Shown: positions 7,886-16,537 of the stretch, one piece after another | How the letters are laid out: each line of letters begins with the position of its first letter | How positions within the stretch are numbered: position 1 is the first letter of the stretch | Source: Alistipes sp. | GTDB lineage: Bacteria; Bacteroidota; Bacteroidia; Bacteroidales; Rikenellaceae | Direction of reading: 5' to 3' | Length of the DNA: 32,238 bases | NCBI GenBank assembly: GCA_017463615.1 | Contig: JAFTOU010000055.1 | Span: 1-32,238, forward strand | Notes under the pieces: model-generated | What the model saw: only the letters and a program-made list of their open reading frames with translations | What the model was told of the DNA's origin: nothing | Databases searched by the model: none | Position numbers and translations under genes: made by a program

Positions 7886-8878
7886 TTATATGTTCTGTAT
7901 CTCGTCCTTCTCTGGCAGCGGCTTGAAGCCCTCACCAAAGGTGTCGTACGCATCGGTAACGACGATAAATGCTGTAGGGTCTACCTCACGAATAGTGCTC
8001 TGTACAAGCGGAACATCCTTGTTCGGAACAACGAGGAAAATCATCTCCTTCTCGCTGCCAGAGTACATACCCCTTGATTGGATGTAGGTTGCAGAACGGT
8101 CCAAGTCCTTGAGGATAAACTCCTTGAGCGTCTCGTTGTGCTCGTTGAGGATGATGAAAATCAGCTTGTTGTATGAAGCACCGTTGATGGTATATGCCAA
8201 CACGCGCGAGGTGACATAGATTGTAATGAGCGAGTAGAGCGAGAGCAGCCAACCCTGCGGGTCAGGCTCGCCAGTACCCAAACCAAAGCCGATGACAAGC
8301 AGACCCGAGAGTACCACTACAGAGTCGGCAATAAGTACGGCGTTGGAGAAGCCGATGTGAAAATATTTCTGAATCATCATCGCAATGATGTCCGTGCCAC
8401 CCGTAGTTGCCTGCTGACGAACTACAAGACCTACACCCACGCCGAGGAATACCGAGCCGATAAACGAGGCGAGCATAAGGTGGTCGGAGAGGTCAAGGAT
8501 ACCGCCAAGCATCTGCGCAGGGTCAAGTGCCTGCATCGCCTCCTTAGTAGGGAAGGAGAGGCGAGTGATTAGGTTCATACAGCCTGGGGTGTAGAGCGCC
8601 GCCACGATAGTGCGGCTGCCAAACTTGCTGCCGAAAATCAAGAAAGCGAGTATAAGTAGCGGAATATCAAACATATAGCCGAAAGTTCCGACCTGGATGT
8701 TAGGGAAGATATTGTGCAGGACAATACTTGCGCCATAGATACCACCAGGAACAATGTTATACGGGCTGATGAAGAATACATAGCCAGCAGCCAGCAGTGT
8801 GCAACCCAAGAAGATGAAGAACCAAGAGCTCCACCACTTGAGCGAGAAAACGGGTTGGGTTAATGATTTGATATCCAT
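7886..8878 (-). CDS. YitT family membrane protein (DUF161 plus DUF2179)
   Basis: A 330-residue protein with a basic/aromatic N-terminus and about five or six membrane segments between residues 18 and 215 (for example WWSWFFIFLGCTLLAAGYVF), followed by a soluble C-terminal domain of about 80 residues (NEHNETLKEFILKDLDRSATY onwards) that matches the DUF2179 half of YitT-family proteins. GGIYGASIVLHN at about 47-58 and the RQQATTGGTDIIAMM segment in the second half are the repeated signature of the family. The function is not established; the family is often listed as a putative transporter. It heads the yitT-miaB-ychF cluster. Confidence 0.9.
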   Translation of the reverse strand: MDIKSLTQPVFSLKWWSSWFFIFLGCTLLAAGYVFFISPYNIVPGGIYGASIVLHNIFPNIQVGTFGYMFDIPLLILAFLIFGSKFGSRTIVAALYTPGCMNLITRLSFPTKEAMQALDPAQMLGGILDLSDHLMLASFIGSVFLGVGVGLVVRQQATTGGTDIIAMMIQKYFHIGFSNAVLIADSVVVLSGLLVIGFGLGTGEPDPQGWLLSLYSLITIYVTSRVLAYTINGASYNKLIFIILNEHNETLKEFILKDLDRSATYIQSRGMYSGSEKEMIFLVVPNKDVPLVQSTIREVDPTAFIVVTDAYDTFGEGFKPLPEKDEIQNI

Positions 8879-8916
8879 ACAGAATCAGTTATTTGTAATA
8901 ATCCACAATTAGCGCC

Positions 8917-8947
8917 CAAAGATACGAAATTTTATCTAAAGATAAAA
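8917..8947 (-). promoter_or_regulatory. -7 element and adjacent palindrome upstream of the YitT-family gene
   Basis: TATCTTTG on the minus strand (8917-8924) is a perfect TAnnTTTG, 38 bases before the ATG at 8878. Immediately upstream is the palindrome TTTTATCTAAAGATAAAA (8930-8947), between the -7 element and where a -33 element should be. It could be an operator or the terminator hairpin of the MFS gene ending at 8964. No clear TTTG is seen. Confidence 0.45.
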
Positions 8948-8963
8948 GCCTTTTTGAAATATT

Positions 8964-10166
8964 CTATTTCTCGTAGTAGGATTTGTCCAAGCCTAAGGCG
9001 AAATCGTTGCGGTTGAGCAGGGCGATGATGGTGATAATGGCGGCAACGGCGGCGTTGAGTGCAAAGCCGAAGGTGTGGGACGAAGTGTGTGCGATTTTGC
9101 GGGCGAAGTCGATGATAAACGGGCAGAGGATGATGGCGATATAGTTGGCTGCCATGACGACAGAGAGCGCCTGAGTGGCGAGTTGTGGCGGAGCGATAAT
9201 TGCCGCCTTGTCGTAGATAAGGGGCTGCATAACACCGTAGCCTAAGCCCGTAAGGACGATGCCGAGCATAAGCATCGCGGGTGTCTTAAATATCGCAAGG
9301 CAGAGCAGACCCACTGCGAGGAGTAGCGAGCAAATAGCGTTTGTGTAGGAGCGCGTAAAGGCGATAATTCTGTTCAAAAACAGACCGGGCAGCATAATGG
9401 CGAGGAAGAAGAGCGAGATGCTAACACCTGCAAGTTGCTGTCGGATATGGTACTTCTCAAAGAGGAAGGCTGTGTCAAAGGTGACCACCAAGCTGGCGTA
9501 GGTGATGACGAAGTAGAAGAGCGTCAGCACCGCCAAGTGGCGACGGTTGATACTGCTCTGGCGGTACTGGTCGCTCTGGCGAGGCTCTGGGGCAGGGCGG
9601 TTGTTCCTCAGCGCAAGGCACAGCAGCAGCGACACCCCCGGCAGGAGGTAGACCAGAAAGGAGAGGTGCCAATTTATATCGGCAACATAGCCCGTAAGAG
9701 CCGTTGCACCGACAAGGGTAAGGTTGTTTATTGCCGAGCTATAACCGAGCTGCTTGACACGCGCATTGCCCGTAAAATACTCCACCACAAGACCCGTAGA
9801 GAGCGGGATAATCATACCCGCGCCGATACCAAGTATGCAGCTGATAACAATTAGCAGGCTCATACTTTTAGCCAGCAGGCAAGCCACTCCGCAGAGGGTA
9901 AAAATTGCCAAGCCAGCATAGAGCATCGGCAGCTTATTGCGCCCCGTAGCAAGGCGACCAGCGAGGAGCACGAAGGGGATAATGAGTAGGCTCGGTAGCG
10001 ATGTAAGCATCTGAATTTCAAGGTCTGACGCCTTAGGGAAGATGTTGTTCATATCTCCCAAGATGGGCGAGACGGCAAGCCCTGGGAGTGATGTTACAGC
10101 CGAGACCGACCAGATGGCAATAAGTGTAAGGAGCGAGATAGTCCCCTTTCCGGTGTTGATTTTCAT
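8964..10166 (-). CDS. Major facilitator superfamily transporter
   Basis: A 400-residue, very hydrophobic protein with about 12 membrane segments. The loop between helices 2 and 3 has the MFS signature in the form LAGRLATGRNKLPML (about residues 68-82), and ILGIGAGMIIPLSTGLVVEYF (about 115-135) fits helices 4-5. A hydrophilic loop near 192-208 (NNRPAPEPRQSDQYRQSS) separates the two halves. The substrate cannot be told from the sequence. The gene seems to be transcribed alone: a terminator precedes it and a palindrome follows it. The similarity is that of drug/metabolite efflux-type MFS members, but this is only general. Confidence 0.88.
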   Translation of the reverse strand: MKINTGKGTISLLTLIAIWSVSAVTSLPGLAVSPILGDMNNIFPKASDLEIQMLTSLPSLLIIPFVLLAGRLATGRNKLPMLYAGLAIFTLCGVACLLAKSMSLLIVISCILGIGAGMIIPLSTGLVVEYFTGNARVKQLGYSSAINNLTLVGATALTGYVADINWHLSFLVYLLPGVSLLLCLALRNNRPAPEPRQSDQYRQSSINRRHLAVLTLFYFVITYASLVVTFDTAFLFEKYHIRQQLAGVSISLFFLAIMLPGLFLNRIIAFTRSYTNAICSLLLAVGLLCLAIFKTPAMLMLGIVLTGLGYGVMQPLIYDKAAIIAPPQLATQALSVVMAANYIAIILCPFIIDFARKIAHTSSHTFGFALNAAVAAIITIIALLNRNDFALGLDKSYYEK

Positions 10167-10202
10167 AGTTGCATAGTTTTAGTTATTAACTACGCAAAAC
10201 AA

Positions 10203-10227
10203 AAAGAGTGCCTTGTGAGCACTCTTT
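10203..10227 (-). terminator. Terminator of the nusB-yajC-TSCPD operon
   Basis: AAAGAGTGC (10203-10211) pairs perfectly with GCACTCTTT (10219-10227) over a seven-base loop, and on the minus strand the stem runs into TTGTTTTG. It lies 20 bases beyond the stop of the TSCPD gene. Confidence 0.85.
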
Positions 10228-10247
10228 ATCGTTAGGGGAAGCAGACT

Positions 10248-10505
10248 CTACTCGTTTGCAATCTTGCGCAGAGCCTTAGCAAGTTGGTCGGGACACGATG
10301 TTCCGCGACCAGCGCAATCTATACCCTCAAGCCTTGCGATAGCATCCTCAACCTTCATACCAGCGACAAGGGCAGCAATACCCTGAGTATTTCCGCCACA
10401 TCCGCCCACAAACTGTACGCGGGTGATTGTATCGCCGTCAATCTCGGTGAGAATAGCCTGCGAGCAGGTGCCCGAGGTGTAGTATATATTGCTCTTTACT
10501 GCCAT
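10248..10505 (-). CDS. TSCPD-domain protein (TIGR03905 family)
   Basis: An 85-residue protein with the CGGNTQGI segment (about 36-43) and the TSCPD motif (69-73) that names the family; conserved cysteines are C14, C36, C64 and C71. The isolated TSCPD domain is also found at the C-terminus of class II ribonucleotide reductases, where it is thought to bind metal or nucleic acid; the role of the stand-alone protein is not known. Its ATG overlaps the yajC stop by one base (TAATG), which suggests translational coupling. Length is usual for the family. Confidence 0.9.
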   Translation of the reverse strand: MAVKSNIYYTSGTCSQAILTEIDGDTITRVQFVGGCGGNTQGIAALVAGMKVEDAIARLEGIDCAGRGTSCPDQLAKALRKIANE

Positions 10506-10837
10506 TACTTCTTCTCCTTATCGGTAGCTGGCTGCTGCTGTGCAGATGGGTCTGCAACAACCATATTCTTCTCAATACGGAGGGTTACATTGCTATCAAC
10601 CTCAATGAGAAGTGTTGTCTCCTTAACCTCCTTAACTACGGCGTGAATACCGCCAGCGGTGATAACCTTATCGCCCTTCTTGAGGTTAGCCAAAAACTCC
10701 TGCATCTGCTTACGGCGCTTAGACTCTGGACGCCACATAAAGAGCCACATGATAAGAATCATTGCGGCAATCATAATCCAGAAGCCCATACCTGTGCCCT
10801 GTGGCTGCTGTGCTGCAGCCTGTAACATTGTAATCAT
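10505..10837 (-). CDS. yajC: Preprotein translocase subunit YajC
   Basis: A 110-residue YajC protein with one membrane helix (about 18-37, FWIMIAAMILIMWLFMWRP) followed by the conserved basic turn RPESKRRKQMQEF and the small domain LKKGDKVITAGGIHAVVKEV. It is an accessory partner of SecDF at the Sec translocon in the inner membrane. The Gln/Lys-rich tail (97-110) is variable in the family. It lies 75 bases after nusB and overlaps the following TSCPD gene by one base. Confidence 0.95.
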   Translation of the reverse strand: MITMLQAAAQQPQGTGMGFWIMIAAMILIMWLFMWRPESKRRKQMQEFLANLKKGDKVITAGGIHAVVKEVKETTLLIEVDSNVTLRIEKNMVVADPSAQQQPATDKEKK

Positions 10838-10912
10838 AATTCTGTCTATTTTAAGTTGTTAAATTTTCGTAAAGTTAATCAAAAGCTACAAACCTGCCAA
10901 ATAATATCCCTA

Positions 10913-11851
10913 TTAGAGCAGACCTTTGCCCGTTTTGAATATCCAACCCTCCTCTACGCCACGGGTGACAATCTTGTCCAATACGCCGTTGATGAAGGTG
11001 CTACTGGCTGGGGTAGAGTAGTACTTGGCAATGTCGATATACTCGTTCATCGTAACCTTTACAGGTATAGACGAGAAGTTCTTAGACTCGGAGATTGCCA
11101 CGGCAAGGATAACATTATCCATCAGCGCCAGACGCTCAATGTCCCAGTTGTTTGTATGGCTGTCAATAAGCTCGCGGTGGTCGTTGAAGTGGACGATAGA
11201 CTCGCGCAGCAACTTCTTGGCGAAGTCCAAATCCTCCTCGCTCTTGAACTTAGGCAGTAGCTTTATCTGGGTGTGGCTCTCGCGCATAGATGTCAGCGTG
11301 CGGGCTGCCATCGTAAGGATATAGCCCAAATCGTCTACCCAGTGGATAGACTGGTCCTCCAGCACGCCCTCCAGCTGCTCGTTCAGCTCCAGAATGTTGA
11401 GGAAGATGTTTGCTGCCAACTCTGCATCCTCGCGGAAAGAGCGGGTCTCGGCTGCCATATACTGGCGGTAGAATGGCTGCTCGGTGAGGGTGTTGTAGAT
11501 ATTCTTGATAAGGTCCGCGTTCTCGCTCCACGACATACCCTTAGCGGCGCAGTAGTCTGCAATAGCATCGCACGATGCAATGCGCTCAATGGCCCTATTC
11601 TCTACAAATTTGCGGTTTGGATTCAGATCCTCGTAGGTTGGCAACATCTTGTTGCGAGCAATCTCCTGACGCGACTCTGCATAGCGCACAAGCTCTGGCA
11701 GCAGCTGCAGGATGTGGAAATAGAGGTCGTAAGCCTTATCTATAGATGCGATAAGCTTCTTCTCGGTAGCGGGGATGTTGTCGCACTCTGTCTGTAGGTG
11801 TGCATATACAGCCTTGACAACTTTTACTCGCAATAATCTTCTACTTAACAT
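10913..11851 (-). CDS. nusB: Transcription antitermination factor NusB (long Bacteroidota form)
   Basis: A 312-residue protein, about twice the length of Escherichia coli NusB. The NusB domain is in the C-terminal half: FAKKLLRESI, WDIERLALMDNVILAVAISE (about 235-254), IPVKVTMNEYIDIAKYYSTPAS and the FINGVLDKI helix are characteristic. The N-terminal half is the extra helical region normal for Bacteroidota NusB and not a fusion artefact. It binds NusE (S10) and boxA RNA to promote rRNA transcription. It has its own well-formed promoter and heads the nusB-yajC-TSCPD unit. Confidence 0.93.
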   Translation of the reverse strand: MLSRRLLRVKVVKAVYAHLQTECDNIPATEKKLIASIDKAYDLYFHILQLLPELVRYAESRQEIARNKMLPTYEDLNPNRKFVENRAIERIASCDAIADYCAAKGMSWSENADLIKNIYNTLTEQPFYRQYMAAETRSFREDAELAANIFLNILELNEQLEGVLEDQSIHWVDDLGYILTMAARTLTSMRESHTQIKLLPKFKSEEDLDFAKKLLRESIVHFNDHRELIDSHTNNWDIERLALMDNVILAVAISESKNFSSIPVKVTMNEYIDIAKYYSTPASSTFINGVLDKIVTRGVEEGWIFKTGKGLL

Positions 11852-11873
11852 AAGAACTCGGTTAAATTTGGCG

Positions 11874-11905
11874 CAAAGGTAACAAAAAAGTTATGGAATG
11901 GCAAA
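11874..11905 (-). promoter_or_regulatory. Bacteroidota-type promoter of nusB
   Basis: On the minus strand TTTG (11902-11905) and TACCTTTG (11874-11881) are separated by exactly 20 bases, a textbook match to TTTG-N19-21-TAnnTTTG. The start codon at 11851 follows 22 bases after the -7 element. Confidence 0.75.
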
Positions 11906-11911
11906 ACTTTA

Positions 11912-12961
11912 CTATCGGAAAGCACGCCAATCGGCAATATTTTTCTGCTCTTTGACACTTTTTTCAATGGCTGGGTCAATATTTGGGAAGAATTTTAAGC
12001 CACTGCGACTCTCCACCTCGGCAATAGATACTACAGCCTGCTGTGGCACAACATTACCCTCGCTACTATTCTCGTAGAGAAAGCCTATAGCCATAAGCTC
12101 CTCGGCGTTGGTTATCTGGTCTATGCGCTTGCCCGTATTGCCACTGCGTGTGCGGAGCAGTAGCTTGTAGCAGTGCGATGGGCGGGTGATGTGTCGCCCA
12201 CGACTGACGAAGGTCGTAGAGTTCTCAAAGAGCGTGCCTACTACGACATAGAGCGTGTCGGCACACATTGACTGGCGGGTGCAGTCCTCTACCTTAGCCC
12301 AGTTCTGCTGATTTAGGCGGGCATTCTGAGGGAAGATATTTGTGGCGTAGAATGTCTGCGCATTGGTCTGCCAGCTGTTGTAGCGCGATGCCGAGGGGAG
12401 CATATGCCCGCGGTCAAGGGCGCGATTCTCGCTGTCGTTGAAACCTCCTGCAGCAACATTGGGCTGCAAGTGCTGCGCTATGCGTGGCTCGGTGTAGTCA
12501 TAGCGGATGATGTCGTAGCCACCCTCGCCATACTCTGTCACAGCATCGTCGTATGCCCAGGCATCGGTGCGCTCAATCTTTGGCGTTGTGTAGACTTTAT
12601 GCAGCGGATATGCCACCCAATGCGGGGTCATCCTACCCGTGTCGTAGCAGACGGTGTAGTTGCGGACTCTTGTGCCGTCGGATAGGGTAGTGAAGTAGCT
12701 CTTATAGAGCAGGTTATCTCCCTCAACCTGCACGGGAAGCTCTGCCCAGCGGATGTCGCACTCTGCGCTCTCCTGACTGCTCTCAAGGGGCAAGGTAGGG
12801 GGCACTTGAGGAGCGTGGTGCTCGGGGGTGGTATTTTCCACCTGCACGCTCTGCTGAGGCTCATTGCTCTGAGTTGCAGCGGAGGTGTCGTTGTGGAAGT
12901 AGTAGATGTATATGCCTACGCAGAGTAGCGCTATAATCGTAATTCGTTTTAACTCTTTCAT
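11912..12961 (-). CDS. Secreted or membrane-anchored DNA/RNA non-specific endonuclease (NUC1 family)
   Basis: A 349-residue nuclease of the beta-beta-alpha-metal superfamily. An N-terminal hydrophobic helix (7-22) acts as signal or anchor and is followed by a low-complexity linker (24-65). The catalytic core has DRGHML at 183-188 with general-base His186, and the metal-binding region TNIFPQNARLNQQNWAKVE (207-225) with Asn220 and Glu225. This family cleaves both DNA and RNA without sequence specificity, here probably in the periplasm or outside the cell. It starts 14 bases after the rRNA methyltransferase stop and is likely co-transcribed with it; no immunity partner is seen next to it. Confidence 0.9.
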   Translation of the reverse strand: MKELKRITIIALLCVGIYIYYFHNDTSAATQSNEPQQSVQVENTTPEHHAPQVPPTLPLESSQESAECDIRWAELPVQVEGDNLLYKSYFTTLSDGTRVRNYTVCYDTGRMTPHWVAYPLHKVYTTPKIERTDAWAYDDAVTEYGEGGYDIIRYDYTEPRIAQHLQPNVAAGGFNDSENRALDRGHMLPSASRYNSWQTNAQTFYATNIFPQNARLNQQNWAKVEDCTRQSMCADTLYVVVGTLFENSTTFVSRGRHITRPSHCYKLLLRTRSGNTGKRIDQITNAEELMAIGFLYENSSEGNVVPQQAVVSIAEVESRSGLKFFPNIDPAIEKSVKEQKNIADWRAFR

Positions 12962-12975
12962 CGTGCTGTTTGGCT

Positions 12976-14166
12976 CTACTCTACATAGAGGACAAGACCC
13001 TTGAGGTACTCGCCCTCGGGGTGGTAGATGTTGATAGGGTGGTCTGTAGGCTGTGTGAGCTGATGGAGTATGCGCACCTTGCGCCCTGCGATAGCCGCTG
13101 CAGTAAATACGGTTGTGCGGAAGAGCTCCTTAGAGACCGCCTGCGAGCAGGAGAAGGTGAATAGTATACCACCGCTCTTAATCTGCGATAACGCCCTGGC
13201 ATTGAGGCGCTTATATCCCTGCATAGCGTTTCCGAGCACCTTGTGATGCTTTGCAAAAGCGGGTGGGTCAAGGATAATCATATCGTACTTGTCGCCGATG
13301 TTCTTCAGGTACTCCACCGCATCGCAAGCTATGGAGCTATGTGGTGCACCCTCGCCAAAGTTGAGCGCTATGTTGGCATCTGCCAGACGGACAGCCTTCT
13401 CCGAAGCATCTATGGAGCAGACCTCCTTAGCTCCGCCCGCCAGCGCATAGACCGAGAAGCCGCCAGTGTAGCAGAAGGTGTTGAGTACCGTCCTGCCTGC
13501 GGCATAGCGACCTACAAGCTCGCGGTTGAAACGCTGGTCAATGAAGAAGCCGGTCTTCTGACCCTCCTCCCAGTTTACAAGGAACTTGTGCCCATTCTCC
13601 AGCACTACATTGTCCTTGTCTGCCGAGCCGTAGAGATAGCCATCTACAGGGTTGAGGTTCGCCTTGAAAGGCACAGTCTGCGCACTCTTGTCGTAGACGG
13701 CGGTAATCTTGCCATCAAAGACGGCAACTATAGCCTCTGCAATCTGCTTGCGCGAGCGATACATACCCACCGAGTGGCACTGCACCACAGCCGTAGAGCC
13801 GTAGATATCTACCACAAGCCCTGGCAGGTTGTCGCCCTCGCCGTGCACCAGACGGTAGCAGGTGGTCTTCTCACACTCCGTAAGGGCAAGCGTGCGACGC
13901 ACATCGTAGGCGCTGGCAATGCGACTCTGCCACCACGCATCATCTATCGGCGTCTGCTCAAAGCTGAGCACACGCACAGCTATAGAGCCAATCTGATAGT
14001 GACCGCGAGCCAAAAACTCGCCCGAAGCTGAGTATACATCAACAATCTCGCCCTCGGCAAGCTCGCCGCTGCACTCTATATTATATATCGCGCCCGAGAA
14101 TATCCACGGGTGACAACGCTTGAGAGACTCCTCCTTACCGCGCCTAAGAGTAATTTTTGCTATCAT
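12976..14166 (-). CDS. Class I rRNA large-subunit methyltransferase, RlmI/YccW type, with N-terminal PUA domain
   Basis: A 396-residue SAM-dependent methyltransferase. A PUA domain (1-75, RGKEESLKRCHPWIFSGAI) leads to the Rossmann domain with motif I NTFCYTGGF at 229-237 and motif IV DPPAF at 300-304; the cysteine in FTFSCSQ near 350 is the expected catalytic one. It probably makes a 5-methylcytosine in 23S rRNA, like RlmI. I chose the ATG at 14166 over an in-frame one at 14247 because the protein then begins at the usual PUA start (MIAKITLRRG) and because a near-perfect promoter lies at 14183-14214, inside the longer version. Confidence 0.92.
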   Translation of the reverse strand: MIAKITLRRGKEESLKRCHPWIFSGAIYNIECSGELAEGEIVDVYSASGEFLARGHYQIGSIAVRVLSFEQTPIDDAWWQSRIASAYDVRRTLALTECEKTTCYRLVHGEGDNLPGLVVDIYGSTAVVQCHSVGMYRSRKQIAEAIVAVFDGKITAVYDKSAQTVPFKANLNPVDGYLYGSADKDNVVLENGHKFLVNWEEGQKTGFFIDQRFNRELVGRYAAGRTVLNTFCYTGGFSVYALAGGAKEVCSIDASEKAVRLADANIALNFGEGAPHSSIACDAVEYLKNIGDKYDMIILDPPAFAKHHKVLGNAMQGYKRLNARALSQIKSGGILFTFSCSQAVSKELFRTTVFTAAAIAGRKVRILHQLTQPTDHPINIYHPEGEYLKGLVLYVE

Positions 14167-14182
14167 ATAACTATATTTGTCA

Positions 14183-14214
14183 CAAAGGTAGTGTTTTTTG
14201 TTCGGACAGCCAAA
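14183..14214 (-). promoter_or_regulatory. Bacteroidota-type promoter of the RlmI-like gene and nuclease
   Basis: On the minus strand TTTG (14211-14214), 20 bases, then TACCTTTG (14183-14190). The match is exact and it decides the start codon at 14166, 16 bases further on. Confidence 0.78.
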
Positions 14215-14268
14215 TTTTAACCGTCGGATGCGAACAAAACCGAACATACCCGAACGCCCCCTTGTTTG

Positions 14269-14292
14269 TTCGTTCGTTCGTTCGTTCGTTCG
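14269..14292. repeat. Tetranucleotide tandem repeat (TTCG)6
   Basis: Six perfect TTCG units, preceded by CTTGTTTG and followed by GG. The CCCGAACG at 14249-14256 is the reverse complement of the repeat end CGTTCGGG, so a hairpin is possible. It is intergenic: about 55 bases upstream of the promoter at 14211 and 75 bases beyond the fabG terminator. Confidence 0.9.
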
Positions 14293-14366
14293 GGTTGCAC
14301 TCCTAAACTCTGTCGCGCAGCGACACCTCTGAAAGGTTAATGGCCAATAGCCAATGGCTAACAGCT

Positions 14367-14392
14367 AAAAAAAAGGCTGTCAAACGACAGCC
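14367..14392 (-). terminator. Terminator of fabG
   Basis: GGCTGTC (14375-14381), loop AAAC, GACAGCC (14386-14392), followed on the minus strand by eight T (14367-14374). It begins six bases beyond the fabG stop codon. Confidence 0.9.
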
Positions 14393-14398
14393 CTTCTG

Positions 14399-15145
14399 TT
14401 ACATATTCATACCACCGCAGCAGTGGATGACCTGACCCGACACATAGCTTGACAGGTCGGAAGCGAGGAAGAGTGCCACATTGGCAACATCCTCTGGAGT
14501 ACCTCCACGGCGGAGTGGAATAGCCTTAGCCCACTGCTCGCGCACCTCCTCCGACAGCTGACCGGTCATCTCGGTGATGATAAAGCCCGGAGCGATGCAG
14601 TTTGCACGGATGCCACGAGAGCCCATCTCCTTAGCGATAGACTTTGCAAGGCCAATCATACCAGCCTTAGAGGCTGAGTAGTTGCACTGACCTGCGTTGC
14701 CGCTAACGCCCACAACAGAGGACATATTGATGATAGAGCCTGTGCGCTGGCGCGACATTACTGGGGTTACGGCGTGGATAAAGTTGAACGCCGACTTAAG
14801 GTTTACATTGATAACAGCATCCCACTGCGCCTCGCTCATACGGAGCATAAGGCCATCCTTGGTGATGCCTGCGTTATTTACAAGGATGTCGATACGACCG
14901 AAGTCTGCGACAATCTGCTCCACGACTGCGTGGCTCTGCTCAAAATCGGCAGCATTAGAGGCGTAAGCCTTCACGCGAGTACCGTGAGCCTCAAGCTCTG
15001 CAACGGTTGCAAGGACACCATCGTTAAGTTCCAAATCAGTAAAGGCAATGTCTGCTCCCTGCTCCGCAAATCTCATAGCAACGGCTTTGCCGATGCCCCT
15101 TCCCGCACCTGTAATAAGGGCGACTTTTCCTTCAAGTAATTTCAT
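14399..15145 (-). CDS. fabG: 3-oxoacyl-[acyl-carrier-protein] reductase FabG
   Basis: A 248-residue SDR with TGAGRGIG at 12-19, NNAG at 90-93, catalytic Ser143, Tyr156 and Lys160, and the NCIAPGFI..EM segment (182-193) typical of FabG. It carries out the NADPH-dependent reduction of 3-oxoacyl-ACP in fatty acid synthesis. An in-frame start at 15247 would add 34 residues with no family counterpart and would run through the promoter region, so the ATG at 15145 (MKLLEGKVALITG) is preferred. It is divergent from glyA. It lacks the tail seen in the SDR at 2520-3326 and is a separate, housekeeping enzyme. Confidence 0.95.
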   Translation of the reverse strand: MKLLEGKVALITGAGRGIGKAVAMRFAEQGADIAFTDLELNDGVLATVAELEAHGTRVKAYASNAADFEQSHAVVEQIVADFGRIDILVNNAGITKDGLMLRMSEAQWDAVINVNLKSAFNFIHAVTPVMSRQRTGSIINMSSVVGVSGNAGQCNYSASKAGMIGLAKSIAKEMGSRGIRANCIAPGFIITEMTGQLSEEVREQWAKAIPLRRGGTPEDVANVALFLASDLSSYVSGQVIHCCGGMNM

Positions 15146-15175
15146 AATCAAACAATTTGTTAATAAAATTCGCGT

Positions 15176-15183
15176 CAAAGGTA
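15176..15183 (-). promoter_or_regulatory. -7 element of fabG
   Basis: TACCTTTG on the minus strand, 30 bases upstream of the fabG ATG, fits TAnnTTTG. No TTTG is found 19-21 bases upstream. Confidence 0.5.
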
Positions 15184-15205
15184 TGAATTTTTTTGGAAAT
15201 ATGCC

Positions 15206-15213
15206 TATCTTTG
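15206..15213 (+). promoter_or_regulatory. -7 element of glyA
   Basis: TATCTTTG on the plus strand, 46 bases upstream of the glyA ATG. It lies back to back with the fabG element in the 114-base divergent spacer. No good -33 TTTG is visible. Confidence 0.5.
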
Positions 15214-15259
15214 AGGGTTCAAAGTGAAAAAAATGGGATAATAACAATATAAAACGACT

Positions 15260-16537
15260 ATGAAAGATTCACAGATTTTTGATTTGATTGCTCAGGAGCG
15301 CAGCCGTCAAATGCGTGGTATTGAGCTTATTGCGTCAGAGAACTTCGTTAGCGACAGCGTTATGGCAGCCATGGGCTCGGTGCTGACAAACAAGTATGCC
15401 GAGGGTTACCCTGCAGCTCGCTACTATGGCGGTTGCGAGGTGGTAGATAAGGTTGAGAGCCTCGCCATTGAGCGCCTCTGCCGTCTCTACGGTGCTGAGT
15501 ATGCTAATGTGCAGCCACACTCAGGCGCACAGGCAAATATGGCGGTGTTCTTCGCTGTCCTCAAGCCAGGTGATACCTTCCTTGGTCTTAACCTTTCGCA
15601 TGGCGGTCACCTCTCGCACGGCTCGGCTGTAAATATGTCGGGTACATACTTCAATGCAGTTAGCTACTCTGTAAAGGAGAGCGATGGCCGTGTAGACTAC
15701 GACGAGATGGAGGCAAAGGCACTGGAGTGCAAGCCAAAGCTCATCGTTGGTGGTGCTTCGGCATACTCTCGCGAGTGGGACTACGCGCGTATGCGTGCTA
15801 TTGCAGATAAGGTAGGCGCGCTGCTGATGATTGATATGGCACACACTGCAGGTCTTATCGCTGCAGGTCTGCTGGAGAATCCAGTGAAGTATGCCCACAT
15901 CGTAACCTCTACAACCCACAAGACCCTGCGTGGTCCTCGCGGTGGTATCATCCTGCTTGGCAAGGACTTTGATAACCCATGGGGTCTGACAACTCCTAAG
16001 GGCGTTGTGAAGAAGATGTCGCAGATTCTCAACTCGGCTGTATTCCCAGGCATCCAGGGCGGTCCGCTGGAGCATGTTATCGCTGCTAAGGCTGTAGCCT
16101 TCGGTGAGGCATTGGAGCCTTCGTTCAAGGAGTACCAGACTCAGGTTGTTAAGAATGCTCAGGCTCTGGCTGCTGCATTTATCGCTCGCGGCTACAACAT
16201 CGTTTCGGGCGGTACAGACAACCACCTTGTGCTTGTAGACCTGCGCACTAAGTTCCCAGAGCTTACAGGTAAGGTTGCTGAGAAGGCACTCGTTGCGGCA
16301 GATATTACAACCAATAAGAATATGGTTCCATTTGACTCTCGCTCGGCGTTCCAGACCTCTGGTCTGCGCTTCGGTACCCCTGCAATCACCACCCGTGGTG
16401 TGAAGGAGGAGCAGATGGAGGTTATCGTATCGCTTATAGACCGCGTACTTGCAGACCCTGAGAACGAGCAGAATATCGCAACTGTCCGCGCTGAGGTCAA
16501 TGCGATGATGGAGAAATACCCACTCTTTGCATGGTAG
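15260..16537 (+). CDS. glyA: Serine hydroxymethyltransferase
   Basis: A 425-residue PLP enzyme that interconverts serine and glycine with transfer of a one-carbon unit to tetrahydrofolate. [11 protein letters not shown] (21-31), [13 protein letters not shown] (44-58), HSGAQAN (87-93) and the PLP-lysine motif [12 protein letters not shown] with Lys221 are all intact. Full length. The stop codon overlaps the start of the next gene by seven bases, so the two are a translationally coupled pair. Confidence 0.97.
   Translation: MKDSQIFDLIAQERSRQMRGIELIASENFVSDSVMAAMGSVLTNKYAEGYPAARYYGGCEVVDKVESLAIERLCRLYGAEYANVQPHSGAQANMAVFFAVLKPGDTFLGLNLSHGGHLSHGSAVNMSGTYFNAVSYSVKESDGRVDYDEMEAKALECKPKLIVGGASAYSREWDYARMRAIADKVGALLMIDMAHTAGLIAAGLLENPVKYAHIVTSTTHKTLRGPRGGIILLGKDFDNPWGLTTPKGVVKKMSQILNSAVFPGIQGGPLEHVIAAKAVAFGEALEPSFKEYQTQVVKNAQALAAAFIARGYNIVSGGTDNHLVLVDLRTKFPELTGKVAEKALVAADITTNKNMVPFDSRSAFQTSGLRFGTPAITTRGVKEEQMEVIVSLIDRVLADPENEQNIATVRAEVNAMMEKYPLFAW

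Noticed and set aside
14167-14247. N-terminal extension of the RlmI-like protein to an ATG at 14247
   Set aside because: It adds 27 residues with no family counterpart and runs across a consensus promoter; the start at 14166 fits the PUA domain.
14336-14366. TTAATGGCCAATAGCCAATGG repeat-like sequence beyond the fabG terminator
   Set aside because: Partially self-complementary but imperfect and short; I could not tie it to a function beyond a possible dispersed repeat.
15146-15247. 34-residue N-terminal extension of FabG
   Set aside because: No FabG has it and it covers the divergent promoter region; the ATG at 15145 gives the standard 248-residue protein.
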